From an uncultured Acidobacteriota bacterium (GTDB lineage: Bacteria > Acidobacteriota > CAIWXX01), in contig CAIWXX010000165.1 of the NCBI GenBank assembly GCA_903916735.1, positions 1 through 64,000 on the forward strand: a stretch of 64,000 nt of DNA, in the 5' to 3' direction. Shown here one piece after another: positions 8,702 to 15,594 of the stretch. The position numbers and the translations under genes were made by a program. The notes under the pieces were generated by a model, which had not been told where the DNA came from, did not search any database, and worked only from the letters and a program-made list of their open reading frames with translations. Numbering within the stretch: the stretch's first letter is position 1; the number at the start of each line of letters is the position of its first letter.

Positions 8702-9676
8702 ATGAGATTTTTCGGAAATCAGCCACGGTTCGGAATCGCATGTTTTGCGGTGCTCTGCATATTCTGTCTCGCTTCCGCAAAACTGAACGCCGATGAGCCC
8801 TTACTGGTGCTCACCATAGGAGCTTCAACGGAATTTGAGCTTCCATATGCGGTGTCCGAAGTGTATCAGGTTGATGAGAAAGCAATCACTGTCCAGTTCG
8901 CAAAGAAGACGACTTTGGTGCGGATTGAAGGTCAATCGATCGGCGATACATCGATTCTTTTGCTTGATGTCTACGGTAATTATCATCAGACACCGGTCAG
9001 GGTGGTCAGTAGCTCTACTCTTCGCTCGTATCAATGGCTGCGACAAAGCTTCTCGGATATTCCAGGTTTGGTGATAACAGTTGAATCCAATAAAGCACGT
9101 GTTCAAGGGGAGATTTTCAGCCAGCGCATACGCCAGCGGATTATTGAAGGGGCGCGGACGATGGGGTATCAAAACGATGTGCGGCTCCATCCGTACGTTT
9201 ATCAGGTTCTACATCTGCCGCCGGAACCAGAGCCGCTACCACCACCGCCGCCGCCTCCTCCTCCCAAACCAAAACCCGCTGGTGACAGTAAATTTCAGAT
9301 GTCGGAGTTTTGGACGTCGACGACATATCCAGGAGGCGCCTCCGAGGAGATCGGGGACTTGCCGTTTGCGTCGTATCTGAGCGGGGTTCGGGACAAGATA
9401 GCGGGATGTTGGCGCCGCATCATGGATGATGCAGGGTCGCTTAAGAGCGGCCTCAGTGCCACGGCACGCGTCCAAATCAATCGCAGCGGACGGATCAGTT
9501 TTGCCTTGATTGAAAAGTCGAGTGGGATCAAGCAATTCGATCAGAAAGTCCTGGCAGCGATAGACGCCGCGGGCCCGCTTCCGAGGCTTCCGGAACAACT
9601 CGCGGGAGATACCCTTACAGTCCACTACCGCTTCTCGTACAAGGGTGCGGGATCCTCGGGGACTCAAGACAAATAG
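8702..9676 (+). CDS. Secreted protein: secretin/pilus N-terminal-like domain joined to a TonB C-terminal domain
   Basis: 324 residues. Signal peptide FGIACFAVLCIFCLASA, cleaved near residue 27. Residues ~34-100 (LVLTIGASTEFELPYAVS, KTTLVRIEGQSIGDTSILLLD) look like the small domain at the N-terminus of CpaC/RcpA-type secretins (Pil_N type). Residues ~100-160 may be a BON/KH-like segment. A proline-rich linker follows (PEPEPLPPPPPPPPPKPKP, ~179-197). The C-terminal ~100 residues resemble a TonB-C/TolA-like domain (YLSGVRDKIAGCWRR, SATARVQINRSGRISFALIEKSSG, FDQKVLAAIDAAGPLPRLP). The protein would sit in the periplasm, with the proline spacer reaching out. No secretin pore domain is present. It stands alone, one gene away from the Tad locus, and could dock pilus or outer-membrane partners. 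The function is inferred. Confidence 0.72.
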   Translation: MRFFGNQPRFGIACFAVLCIFCLASAKLNADEPLLVLTIGASTEFELPYAVSEVYQVDEKAITVQFAKKTTLVRIEGQSIGDTSILLLDVYGNYHQTPVRVVSSSTLRSYQWLRQSFSDIPGLVITVESNKARVQGEIFSQRIRQRIIEGARTMGYQNDVRLHPYVYQVLHLPPEPEPLPPPPPPPPPKPKPAGDSKFQMSEFWTSTTYPGGASEEIGDLPFASYLSGVRDKIAGCWRRIMDDAGSLKSGLSATARVQINRSGRISFALIEKSSGIKQFDQKVLAAIDAAGPLPRLPEQLAGDTLTVHYRFSYKGAGSSGTQDK

Positions 9677-9928
9677 GCGCTCCCAGTAAAAAAGGGTCGC
9701 AATTTCTTCGAATCCTTCGCTTCAATCTACAGTGAAATGGGGGAGGAGGAGTCTTTAAGCTTACTGTGATGCATTTTTCAACTCGGTTCGCGAATACGCT
9801 CCGGCCCTCTGAATTCGCATCGGATTCGTATTTATAAGCACGATCGCTTCATCGATGGCAAGCCGGTGATAACATGTTGTTAAGCTGCTGCTGTCAGCAC
9901 TGAACCGCTCGACAACCAGAACAGATCG

Positions 9929-11524
9929 CTATTTCAAGCGCTTAAAAACAACACAAGTTTTATCCTGATATTCCGTCTTCCAGTCAGGATCAGCTGCCAT
10001 CGCTATTCGCAACGGCTGTTCCTGTGAGACCAAAGCCCATTGAATCTGATATCGCGCAAACACGCTTTTCCAACTTTCGCTGCCGTTCACATGATCAGGA
10101 TTGCCGATGAGATCCATATACTGCGTCGTAAATTTCTGCCCATAGAAATCCAATCTGCCATCAACAAAGACTTTTATGTGTGGATAGAACTCATAAATCA
10201 AGAATCCGCCCGCCCCCCACTCATTGAATCCATTGCCTTCCGGCATATGAGATCGTAAAAAAGGTATGGCGCCCGTCGGAAACAGGGATGGTTCAAAATT
10301 GAAGTTCATCAATTGAGCTGTTCCGAGGCGGCCGCCGTTGAGAGCTGCAATCCAAAGAAGTGCGCCGACGGCGATGGCGAAAAAGTGTCCTTTGAAGGCA
10401 TGTTCAATCGCGACAACCCGTTCGATGTGCGCAATCACCCGCCTACTGAGATCGAGGAATCGAGGAAGACGATTGAGAAGATCACCGAGTGGTTGTTTCA
10501 CCCCGTCCAGCAAGCGGGCGATAATCGGCGTGCAGATCAGGAACATGACAGGAATATTCCGCGCCGAAATCAACCCCAATGCCGACCATGATGCAAGCAC
10601 GGTGCACTCTTCAAGTGTCGGACGGTGGAGCGAGTACCTCAGCAAGAAGATCAGCATGACGAGCAAAAAGAGAAATGGCTGGAATCCAGTGATCTGGAAA
10701 GTCGGCGAATGGAGCTCGTTATAGGGGTTGATATGATGAACCGCTCTAAAATATCGGAAGAGATAGATGTACATTCCAAAACCATATGGATTTAAAAGCG
10801 TTGCAATTAATCCGGCGATACTCACTGATGTCATGGTCTTGAGCAGCCGTTTTTCGGTTTCATGCTGTGATGGAATGGCCGTCAAGAATCGCAAGAGAGC
10901 ACATCCCAGGAATGTGAGGAGCAGGATGCACCCTGCAATGAACCCTGCATGCAAATTCACCCAGAGAAGCATGAGCGGCGGCAAGAGCCAAACCTGACGC
11001 ATCTGGATTTCTCCGCGGGTGAACCGATCCAACATGCGGAAGAAGATTATGGCAAAAAGGTATGAGACGGGATGAGGGCGTGCGGCCCAATGAAAACCGC
11101 TGCCGGCAACAACGAAAAGCATGAGCGACATGGAAAACACAAATGAATAACCGTCGCGCCTGAGAAAACGATAGAGTAGGGTGTAGCTTGAGGCAATGAC
11201 GAACATGATCATCAGAGTCATACCGTTCAAGCCGGCCAGGCGATCAAAGAGCGCCATGATGACTTCTGTTCCCCATTCATAAGCCACCCACCAGGACTCC
11301 GGCATTGTGAATGAGAAGATGTCCTTGTGGGGAATCGTGTGGTGTTCGATCATGTACTGGCCCGCTCGTATGTGCCACCCGGTATCTCCATCGCGGACGA
11401 AATAGCCCTTTGCTGAACCGAACATCATCGCCAGCAACAGCGCGATGAAAAGCACATCGGCCGTTGAGGGCAAGATCCACATCAGAGACGTATTGAGATG
11501 TTGTGTCTTGGAATCACATTTCAT
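9929..11524 (-). CDS. Polytopic membrane protein, GT-C-like architecture
   Basis: 531 residues with about ten predicted membrane helices. After the first helix comes RDGDTGWHIRAGQYMIEHH and an aromatic IFSFTMPESWWVAYEWG segment, which resembles the first extracytoplasmic loop of GT-C-fold glycosyltransferases (acidic residue, aromatic cluster). The C-terminal ~110 residues form a soluble domain containing GAGGFLIYEFYPHIKVFVDGR and the YQIQWALV stretch. I know this combination from uncharacterised membrane proteins of several phyla, but no enzyme activity is established for it. The start at 11524 has no strong ribosome binding site. The gene points away from the Tad operon, with 76 bases between. 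Confidence 0.7.
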   Translation of the reverse strand: MKCDSKTQHLNTSLMWILPSTADVLFIALLLAMMFGSAKGYFVRDGDTGWHIRAGQYMIEHHTIPHKDIFSFTMPESWWVAYEWGTEVIMALFDRLAGLNGMTLMIMFVIASSYTLLYRFLRRDGYSFVFSMSLMLFVVAGSGFHWAARPHPVSYLFAIIFFRMLDRFTRGEIQMRQVWLLPPLMLLWVNLHAGFIAGCILLLTFLGCALLRFLTAIPSQHETEKRLLKTMTSVSIAGLIATLLNPYGFGMYIYLFRYFRAVHHINPYNELHSPTFQITGFQPFLFLLVMLIFLLRYSLHRPTLEECTVLASWSALGLISARNIPVMFLICTPIIARLLDGVKQPLGDLLNRLPRFLDLSRRVIAHIERVVAIEHAFKGHFFAIAVGALLWIAALNGGRLGTAQLMNFNFEPSLFPTGAIPFLRSHMPEGNGFNEWGAGGFLIYEFYPHIKVFVDGRLDFYGQKFTTQYMDLIGNPDHVNGSESWKSVFARYQIQWALVSQEQPLRIAMAADPDWKTEYQDKTCVVFKRLK

Positions 11525-11538
11525 GGTGCTATTCTAGC

Positions 11539-11568
11539 TTGACTTTGATCGACTTCCGACAGTATATT
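11539..11568 (+). promoter_or_regulatory. Promoter of the Tad-like operon
   Basis: TTGACT (11539-11544), an 18-bp spacer and TATATT (11563-11568), matching sigma-70-type consensus at 5/6 in each box. It lies 33 bases ahead of the first possible start of the first prepilin gene. Confidence 0.6.
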
Positions 11569-11600
11569 TTACGAGCATCATTTCACTCAGGCATATAGCA

Positions 11601-11870
11601 ATGAACGCAGCAATCGCATTTTGCAAACTCTGGAAAGGCAATCCGTTATCATCAATGCGTTCATTTCTCACATCGATCCATGGCTGGGGTTATGTCGCCG
11701 GCCCGGACCGCATTCGCCCCATGTCTCAGAAAGGGCAGGCACTCATCGAATATCTTCTCCTTATGAGCCTGTTTACGATTTTGCTGGCGGCGGCTTTCGT
11801 TAAGTTTCAGGGCCTTCTCCCCGGCTGGTTCAACAACTTTGTCAATGGCGCAAAAGGCCCAACTGTCTAA
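11601..11870 (+). CDS. Flp-type prepilin 1
   Basis: From the ATG at 11601 this is 89 residues. The internal ATG at 11721 would give a 49-residue product closer to the usual Flp size. Neither start has a strong ribosome binding site, so the start is open. The mature part is clear: a prepilin peptidase site KG|QALIEYLLL with glutamate at +5 and tyrosine at +6 (Gly45/Glu50 in the long form), then one hydrophobic helix (YLLLMSLFTILLAAAFV) and a short tail. The EY pair and the tiny size are Flp hallmarks. The protein would be the major or a minor subunit of a Tad pilus, processed at the inner membrane. It is the first gene behind the promoter at 11539; 264 bases separate it from the second prepilin. 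Confidence 0.78.
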   Translation: MNAAIAFCKLWKGNPLSSMRSFLTSIHGWGYVAGPDRIRPMSQKGQALIEYLLLMSLFTILLAAAFVKFQGLLPGWFNNFVNGAKGPTV

Positions 11871-12019
11871 AGCGCAGATACATTAAAGTCATGCCAAAGA
11901 TCTTGAAATGAAAAAGGCGAAAAATAGAAAGTTAATAGCCAATCCAGCGCTTCCATCGATGATTTCAAATCTTGTTTCTCCTTTAGGGCAGTTTTGCCGT
12001 ATCCCTACTCCTTCGCCGC

Positions 12020-12037
12020 AAAGGGTGTCTCCCTTTT
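12020..12037 (+). terminator. Weak hairpin with T-run between prepilins 1 and 2
   Basis: AAAGGG (12020-12025), a 5-nt loop, then CCCTTTT (12031-12037). The stem is only 6 bp. It could trim readthrough so that prepilin 1 is made in excess over downstream genes, as is common in pilus operons, but it is weak. Confidence 0.3.
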
Positions 12038-12134
12038 CCATTTTGTTATTTACTATGTACTTGAGATGGGATTGCTGATACATGATCTCGACTATGCGGT
12101 GGCCATATTATTTAAACGCTAAATGGAGGTGGTT

Positions 12135-12371
12135 ATGAACGACCTTTTTCTCCGTGCATGGCTTGGTGCGATAAATTTACGGGATCGGGTCTTTCGGAGG
12201 AGGAATGAAGAAGGGGCGGTAGCTCTTGAGTATCTTCTCATTATCGGGCTGGTCGTGATTCTTCTGTTCGCGATCCTCTGGCTGTTTATGGATCCGATCA
12301 AGAACATGGTCAACAACGCGCTCAAGAAGATCGACAACTGGCTCACATCAACCAACAACGCGGCTCCTTAG
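12135..12371 (+). CDS. Flp-type prepilin 2
   Basis: 78 residues. The start at 12135 is chosen because GGAGGTGG lies 7-8 bases upstream; an in-frame ATG at 12123 precedes that element. A basic leader (RVFRRRNEEG) ends at a peptidase site EEG|AVALEYLLII with Glu at +5 and Tyr at +6, followed by a 20-residue hydrophobic helix (LLIIGLVVILLFAILWLFM) and a polar tail (NNALKKIDNWLTS). The leader is longer than in prepilin 1. Prepilin 3 starts five bases after its stop, so the two are probably coupled. Confidence 0.85.
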   Translation: MNDLFLRAWLGAINLRDRVFRRRNEEGAVALEYLLIIGLVVILLFAILWLFMDPIKNMVNNALKKIDNWLTSTNNAAP

Positions 12372-12376
12372 CCGTC

Positions 12377-12553
12377 ATGCGCTGGCGGAAGCTGCCGGAC
12401 CCCGTCGCCGGCGAAAAGGGCGCGACGACGATCGAGTACATCATGATTCTCTCGCTGTTTTCCGTCCCTTTGAGCCTCATCGTGGGCACAGCTCTCAGCA
12501 AGATTCTTCGTGAGTTGATCACGGTGATCGTCGAGCATTTCACGCGAGGGTAG
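12377..12553 (+). CDS. Flp-type prepilin 3 (58 residues)
   Basis: A short gene that is easy to overlook. Its protein starts MRWRKLPDPVAGEKG and is cut at EKG|ATTIEYIMILS, again with Glu at +5 and Tyr at +6, followed by a hydrophobic helix (IMILSLFSVPLSLIVGTAL) and the tail RELITVIVEHFTRG. There is no independent ribosome binding site; translation probably reinitiates after prepilin 2. It differs from prepilins 1 and 2 outside the cleavage motif, so the three are not recent duplicates. Role: an Flp-family pilin or minor pilin in the Tad-like system. Confidence 0.82.
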   Translation: MRWRKLPDPVAGEKGATTIEYIMILSLFSVPLSLIVGTALSKILRELITVIVEHFTRG

Positions 12554-12558
12554 AGCCT

Positions 12559-13125
12559 ATGAAAGCGGGGAAGCAGGCTGAATCAGGACAGATCATTATC
12601 GAGACTATTCTGCTGTTGATGGTACTGCTCGCTGTGATCTTCGCTTTCGTCGAGGTCTGTTTGATCGCCGTTGATAAACATGAAGTCGATCGAATCGCTC
12701 GTTATGCCGCTCGCGCATGGTCCGTGCGGCTAAAATGGGATGCTCAAACGGCTCTCTCATCCGCCACAATACTTCGTACATCTTTCGCCGCAAGCAAGTT
12801 CGACCAACTGCAAAAGCAGATTGGACAGGTGAGAGAGACCAGCAGGGTGGATCCCACGGATGGGACTGGGCGGAGTGGACTCGAGTTCCGAACCTTTATT
12901 CCTGTATTGATGCCGTTCACAGAGGAATTCGTCGGCTGGCAGGTCGATCCCCCGGATGGTAATTTGCTGACGGATCCCAGTTGGGCGCCTATCACGCCGG
13001 CCGAAATTCAAGCTCTCACGTCGTTCGGAGTGCGGAGGGTCGTTCGATCGATAACTTTCATTCCAATCGACAGAGAGCCGACGGAAGACCCTTCACAGTA
13101 TGATAATGACTTCAATGATGATTGA
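12559..13125 (+). CDS. TadE-like pseudopilin
   Basis: 188 residues. The N-terminus ESG|QIIIETILLLMVLL has a prepilin peptidase site with Glu at +5, and the following hydrophobic helix continues to an ARYAARAW segment typical of TadE/TadF proteins. The remainder is a small periplasmic domain without recognisable motif. TadE-type proteins are processed by the prepilin peptidase and are needed for Flp pilus assembly. It starts 5 bases after prepilin 3 and ends 6 bases before the cpaB-like gene. Confidence 0.78.
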   Translation: MKAGKQAESGQIIIETILLLMVLLAVIFAFVEVCLIAVDKHEVDRIARYAARAWSVRLKWDAQTALSSATILRTSFAASKFDQLQKQIGQVRETSRVDPTDGTGRSGLEFRTFIPVLMPFTEEFVGWQVDPPDGNLLTDPSWAPITPAEIQALTSFGVRRVVRSITFIPIDREPTEDPSQYDNDFNDD

Positions 13126-13131
13126 GGACAT

Positions 13132-13941
13132 ATGAGACAAGGAATGCGTTGGTTAGTAGCGATTCTTCTGGGATCTTTTGCGGGACTCATCGCTGTCATG
13201 CAGCTCATCCAGAAAGAATCGGAAGTGAAACAGGGACAGAATCCCGTGGAAGTCTACCGTGCCAAAGCGATTATCAAGCCTGGAATCACGATTACGGCTG
13301 AAATGGTCGAGAAAGCACCGATTCCAAACGCCTTTGTTCAGCCCGGGGCCTTACAAACGCCGGACAAAGTCATCGGCCAAGTCACACTTTTGGAGATCGC
13401 GCCCAAAGAGCAGATTGTGGCATCGAAGCTGGCTCCGAGCCTCATGAGACCACTCGCGGAAGTCGTCCCACATGGCATGCGAGGCGTGACGCTTGAAACT
13501 GGACGCGGCCTTGCCGGGCTTGTGCAGGTCGGAGACCGTGTCGATCTGCTGGGAATCTATCAATTTCAGCGTTCAGGATCGTCGCTACTATCAAGCGTGC
13601 GCATGCTTTTCCAGAATGTTCAGGTCATCGCGGTGGGCCAATTCACCGTACCGAATGTGCTCGGTCGTACAAAAAAGTTGTTCGAGGCCGTTGGTGAGAG
13701 CGGCCCGGGAACCGGCGGAACACTGACACTGGCGATGACGCCACCTGACGCTCAGCGTCTCATTCTTGCGCAAGATCTGGGCAGGATCACGATTATCATG
13801 CGTGGAAATGACGAGAGTCCGCAGCCGCTTCAATTCGAAGCCGTCACGGGCGACGATCTACTTGGTTCTCAATACCCCGTCTGGACGCCGGCCACAAAGG
13901 AGTTCAATTTGATGAGCCGTACAGCCCGGGAACAGCATTAA
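13132..13941 (+). CDS. cpaB: Flp pilus assembly protein CpaB/RcpC
   Basis: 269 residues. A single N-terminal membrane helix (WLVAILLGSFAGLIAVMQL) is followed by an SAF-type domain (YRAKAIIKPGITITAEMV, VIGQVTLLEIAPKEQIVASKL) and the RcpC core (RGVTLETGRGLAGLVQVGDRVDLLG), then a C-terminal part with LGRITIIMRGNDES. CpaB is a periplasmic protein anchored in the inner membrane that works with the secretin of Tad systems. No secretin gene is found in this window, so its partner must be elsewhere or replaced. Tightly packed within the operon (6 bases from tadE, 29 from the TadG-like gene). Confidence 0.88.
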   Translation: MRQGMRWLVAILLGSFAGLIAVMQLIQKESEVKQGQNPVEVYRAKAIIKPGITITAEMVEKAPIPNAFVQPGALQTPDKVIGQVTLLEIAPKEQIVASKLAPSLMRPLAEVVPHGMRGVTLETGRGLAGLVQVGDRVDLLGIYQFQRSGSSLLSSVRMLFQNVQVIAVGQFTVPNVLGRTKKLFEAVGESGPGTGGTLTLAMTPPDAQRLILAQDLGRITIIMRGNDESPQPLQFEAVTGDDLLGSQYPVWTPATKEFNLMSRTAREQH

Positions 13942-13970
13942 AGAGAGTCAGCGGAAGAAGAGGTGTCGGC

Positions 13971-15080
13971 GTGCACTGGAACGATCGTCATATGGATGGA
14001 TTAAGAACCAGTGTGACCTCCATCAAGAGGGGCGAATCGGGTCAGATCATCCTCTTCTTCGTCCTCGTCCTCTTCACATTGCTCAGCTTTGCGGCGCTGG
14101 TGATCAGTGTCGGCCAGATGCTCGCGCGCAAAGCGCTCGCCCAGCATCTCGCAGACATCGGCGCATTTGCAGGAGCGAGTCAACAGGCCAGCTCGCTCAA
14201 CTACATCACGGATTTGGATCGAGTCATGTTCAAATTCCTGAGAGCAACGGCATTTGTCACTCGAGCCGGTCCGTTCGATCTGTTTCGCGAGGCAGATAGT
14301 ATTGTTGAACCGGCGCTCGAAGCAGAGCAATACGGGGTTTTCGATCCGCTCAGGGGAGCCGCTGAAGCCGAACTTCTTCAAGCTCCCTCGAAGGCGCGAG
14401 ATCTTGCGACAAGTGTCACTCAGCAGAACATCGCTTCCCTCTTCAAATATGAAAACGCCAACGACTTCACCTATCGAAACCCCGACTTCGATCTGAATCC
14501 CTCTAAATTGACTCAGCTTTTCGAACCGACAGATCCCTATGAACGCTCGGTTTATTGGGGTTATTACACAACCTGCATCCCCTGCCCGGTTCCCTACTGC
14601 GATTGTGCTCCGACGACATGGGCTGATCACTGCATCCAGTATTACGAGTATATGGGCGGAGACCTCCAAAGCTATTCTTTCACGACATACTTCACTCGGA
14701 AATACCGACAGGACTCGCAGCATGAAGATCATTTCTACTGGGAGGTCACGATTCCATCGACTAAGTCGATTCTCGGGATTTTTGGGGATCTTCCTCCTAT
14801 TACAGCCACTGCCAAAGCCAAGCCGTACGGCGGCTACCTGGGAGATGAACCTGAACAAGATGATATCCCGAATGCCTACCTTTACCTGCTTTTGGACTGC
14901 ACATGCATTTTCGGGCAGGAGAATAATATCTATGACAATTTTTACACATACAAAGTAGCGCACGATTTTCAATCGACTTACAAAGCCAAGCTCGATGCCC
15001 TAAATTCCATCGCCGACTCCCAATATCTCGAAGATCTACGAAGCCGTTTCGGAAACGAGTTAGGCTCGGTGATACATTGA
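13971..15080 (+). CDS. TadG-like / TadE-type pilus-associated protein
   Basis: 369 residues starting at GTG with AGAGG upstream; an ATG lies seven codons in. The leader ends ESG|QIILFFVLVLFTLLSFAALVI, a TadG-like N-terminus. The +5 residue is Leu rather than Glu, so cleavage by the prepilin peptidase is doubtful. After the helix comes GQMLARKALAQHLADIGAFAGA, the standard TadG/TadE continuation in which the first surface helix is Ala-rich. The rest is extracytoplasmic and includes a cysteine-rich patch (TTCIPCPVPYCDCAP, near residues 201-215), unusual for this family, which may form disulfides. No von Willebrand factor domain is apparent. Its stop lies at the start of the next TadE-like gene. 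Confidence 0.72.
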   Translation: MHWNDRHMDGLRTSVTSIKRGESGQIILFFVLVLFTLLSFAALVISVGQMLARKALAQHLADIGAFAGASQQASSLNYITDLDRVMFKFLRATAFVTRAGPFDLFREADSIVEPALEAEQYGVFDPLRGAAEAELLQAPSKARDLATSVTQQNIASLFKYENANDFTYRNPDFDLNPSKLTQLFEPTDPYERSVYWGYYTTCIPCPVPYCDCAPTTWADHCIQYYEYMGGDLQSYSFTTYFTRKYRQDSQHEDHFYWEVTIPSTKSILGIFGDLPPITATAKAKPYGGYLGDEPEQDDIPNAYLYLLLDCTCIFGQENNIYDNFYTYKVAHDFQSTYKAKLDALNSIADSQYLEDLRSRFGNELGSVIH

Positions 15081-15082
15081 TA

Positions 15083-15586
15083 ATGACACAGTGGGCGGCC
15101 GCGAAATTCAATGACCGGACGACACGCGAGCTCCGCGGCAACGAACGCGGGGCCACGGCAATCGAGTTGCTCTTTTGCGGCATTTTTTTGCTAATATTGA
15201 TAGCCTTCATTGTCCAACAGGTACATTTTGCGCTGGACTTCACGGAAGCGGCTCTCGATTTACGTTATGATGTGTTGAAGCAATCCCGAACGGATGAGTT
15301 GTCTCACCAGCCTCGCATCATTCCTCCTCTCAGCAAGACCATTAAGTTGCGTTCGAGTCCCTTCCTGAGCTCGTATATTGGGCAGGATCAGAGCGGCATC
15401 GAAAAGACGATTAGCATGACTGCAGCCGGCGGGACTCAAAAGGAAGATGCTCCAGGATTGGTAGAAGTTGCTTACGAACTGGCGGACAATCCAGGGGCGA
15501 CTAATGCTTGGCAACTAGCCATCGCAGGCTTACCCAAGATAGCTGCTTTCGCCTACCTCGCGAGCGGTATTGGATACCGCTTTTAA
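15083..15586 (+). CDS. Second TadE-like pseudopilin
   Basis: 167 residues. ATG at 15083 chosen; a TTG two codons earlier overlaps the previous stop. Leader LRGNERG|ATAIELLFCGIF has the prepilin site with Glu at +5, then a hydrophobic helix (FLLILIAFIVQQVHFAL). The rest is a small periplasmic domain without known motif. Together with the gene at 12559 it makes a TadE/TadF-like pair flanking CpaB and the TadG-like protein. The next gene begins 9 bases after its stop. Confidence 0.78.
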   Translation: MTQWAAAKFNDRTTRELRGNERGATAIELLFCGIFLLILIAFIVQQVHFALDFTEAALDLRYDVLKQSRTDELSHQPRIIPPLSKTIKLRSSPFLSSYIGQDQSGIEKTISMTAAGGTQKEDAPGLVEVAYELADNPGATNAWQLAIAGLPKIAAFAYLASGIGYRF

Positions 15587-15594
15587 GGGTCATC

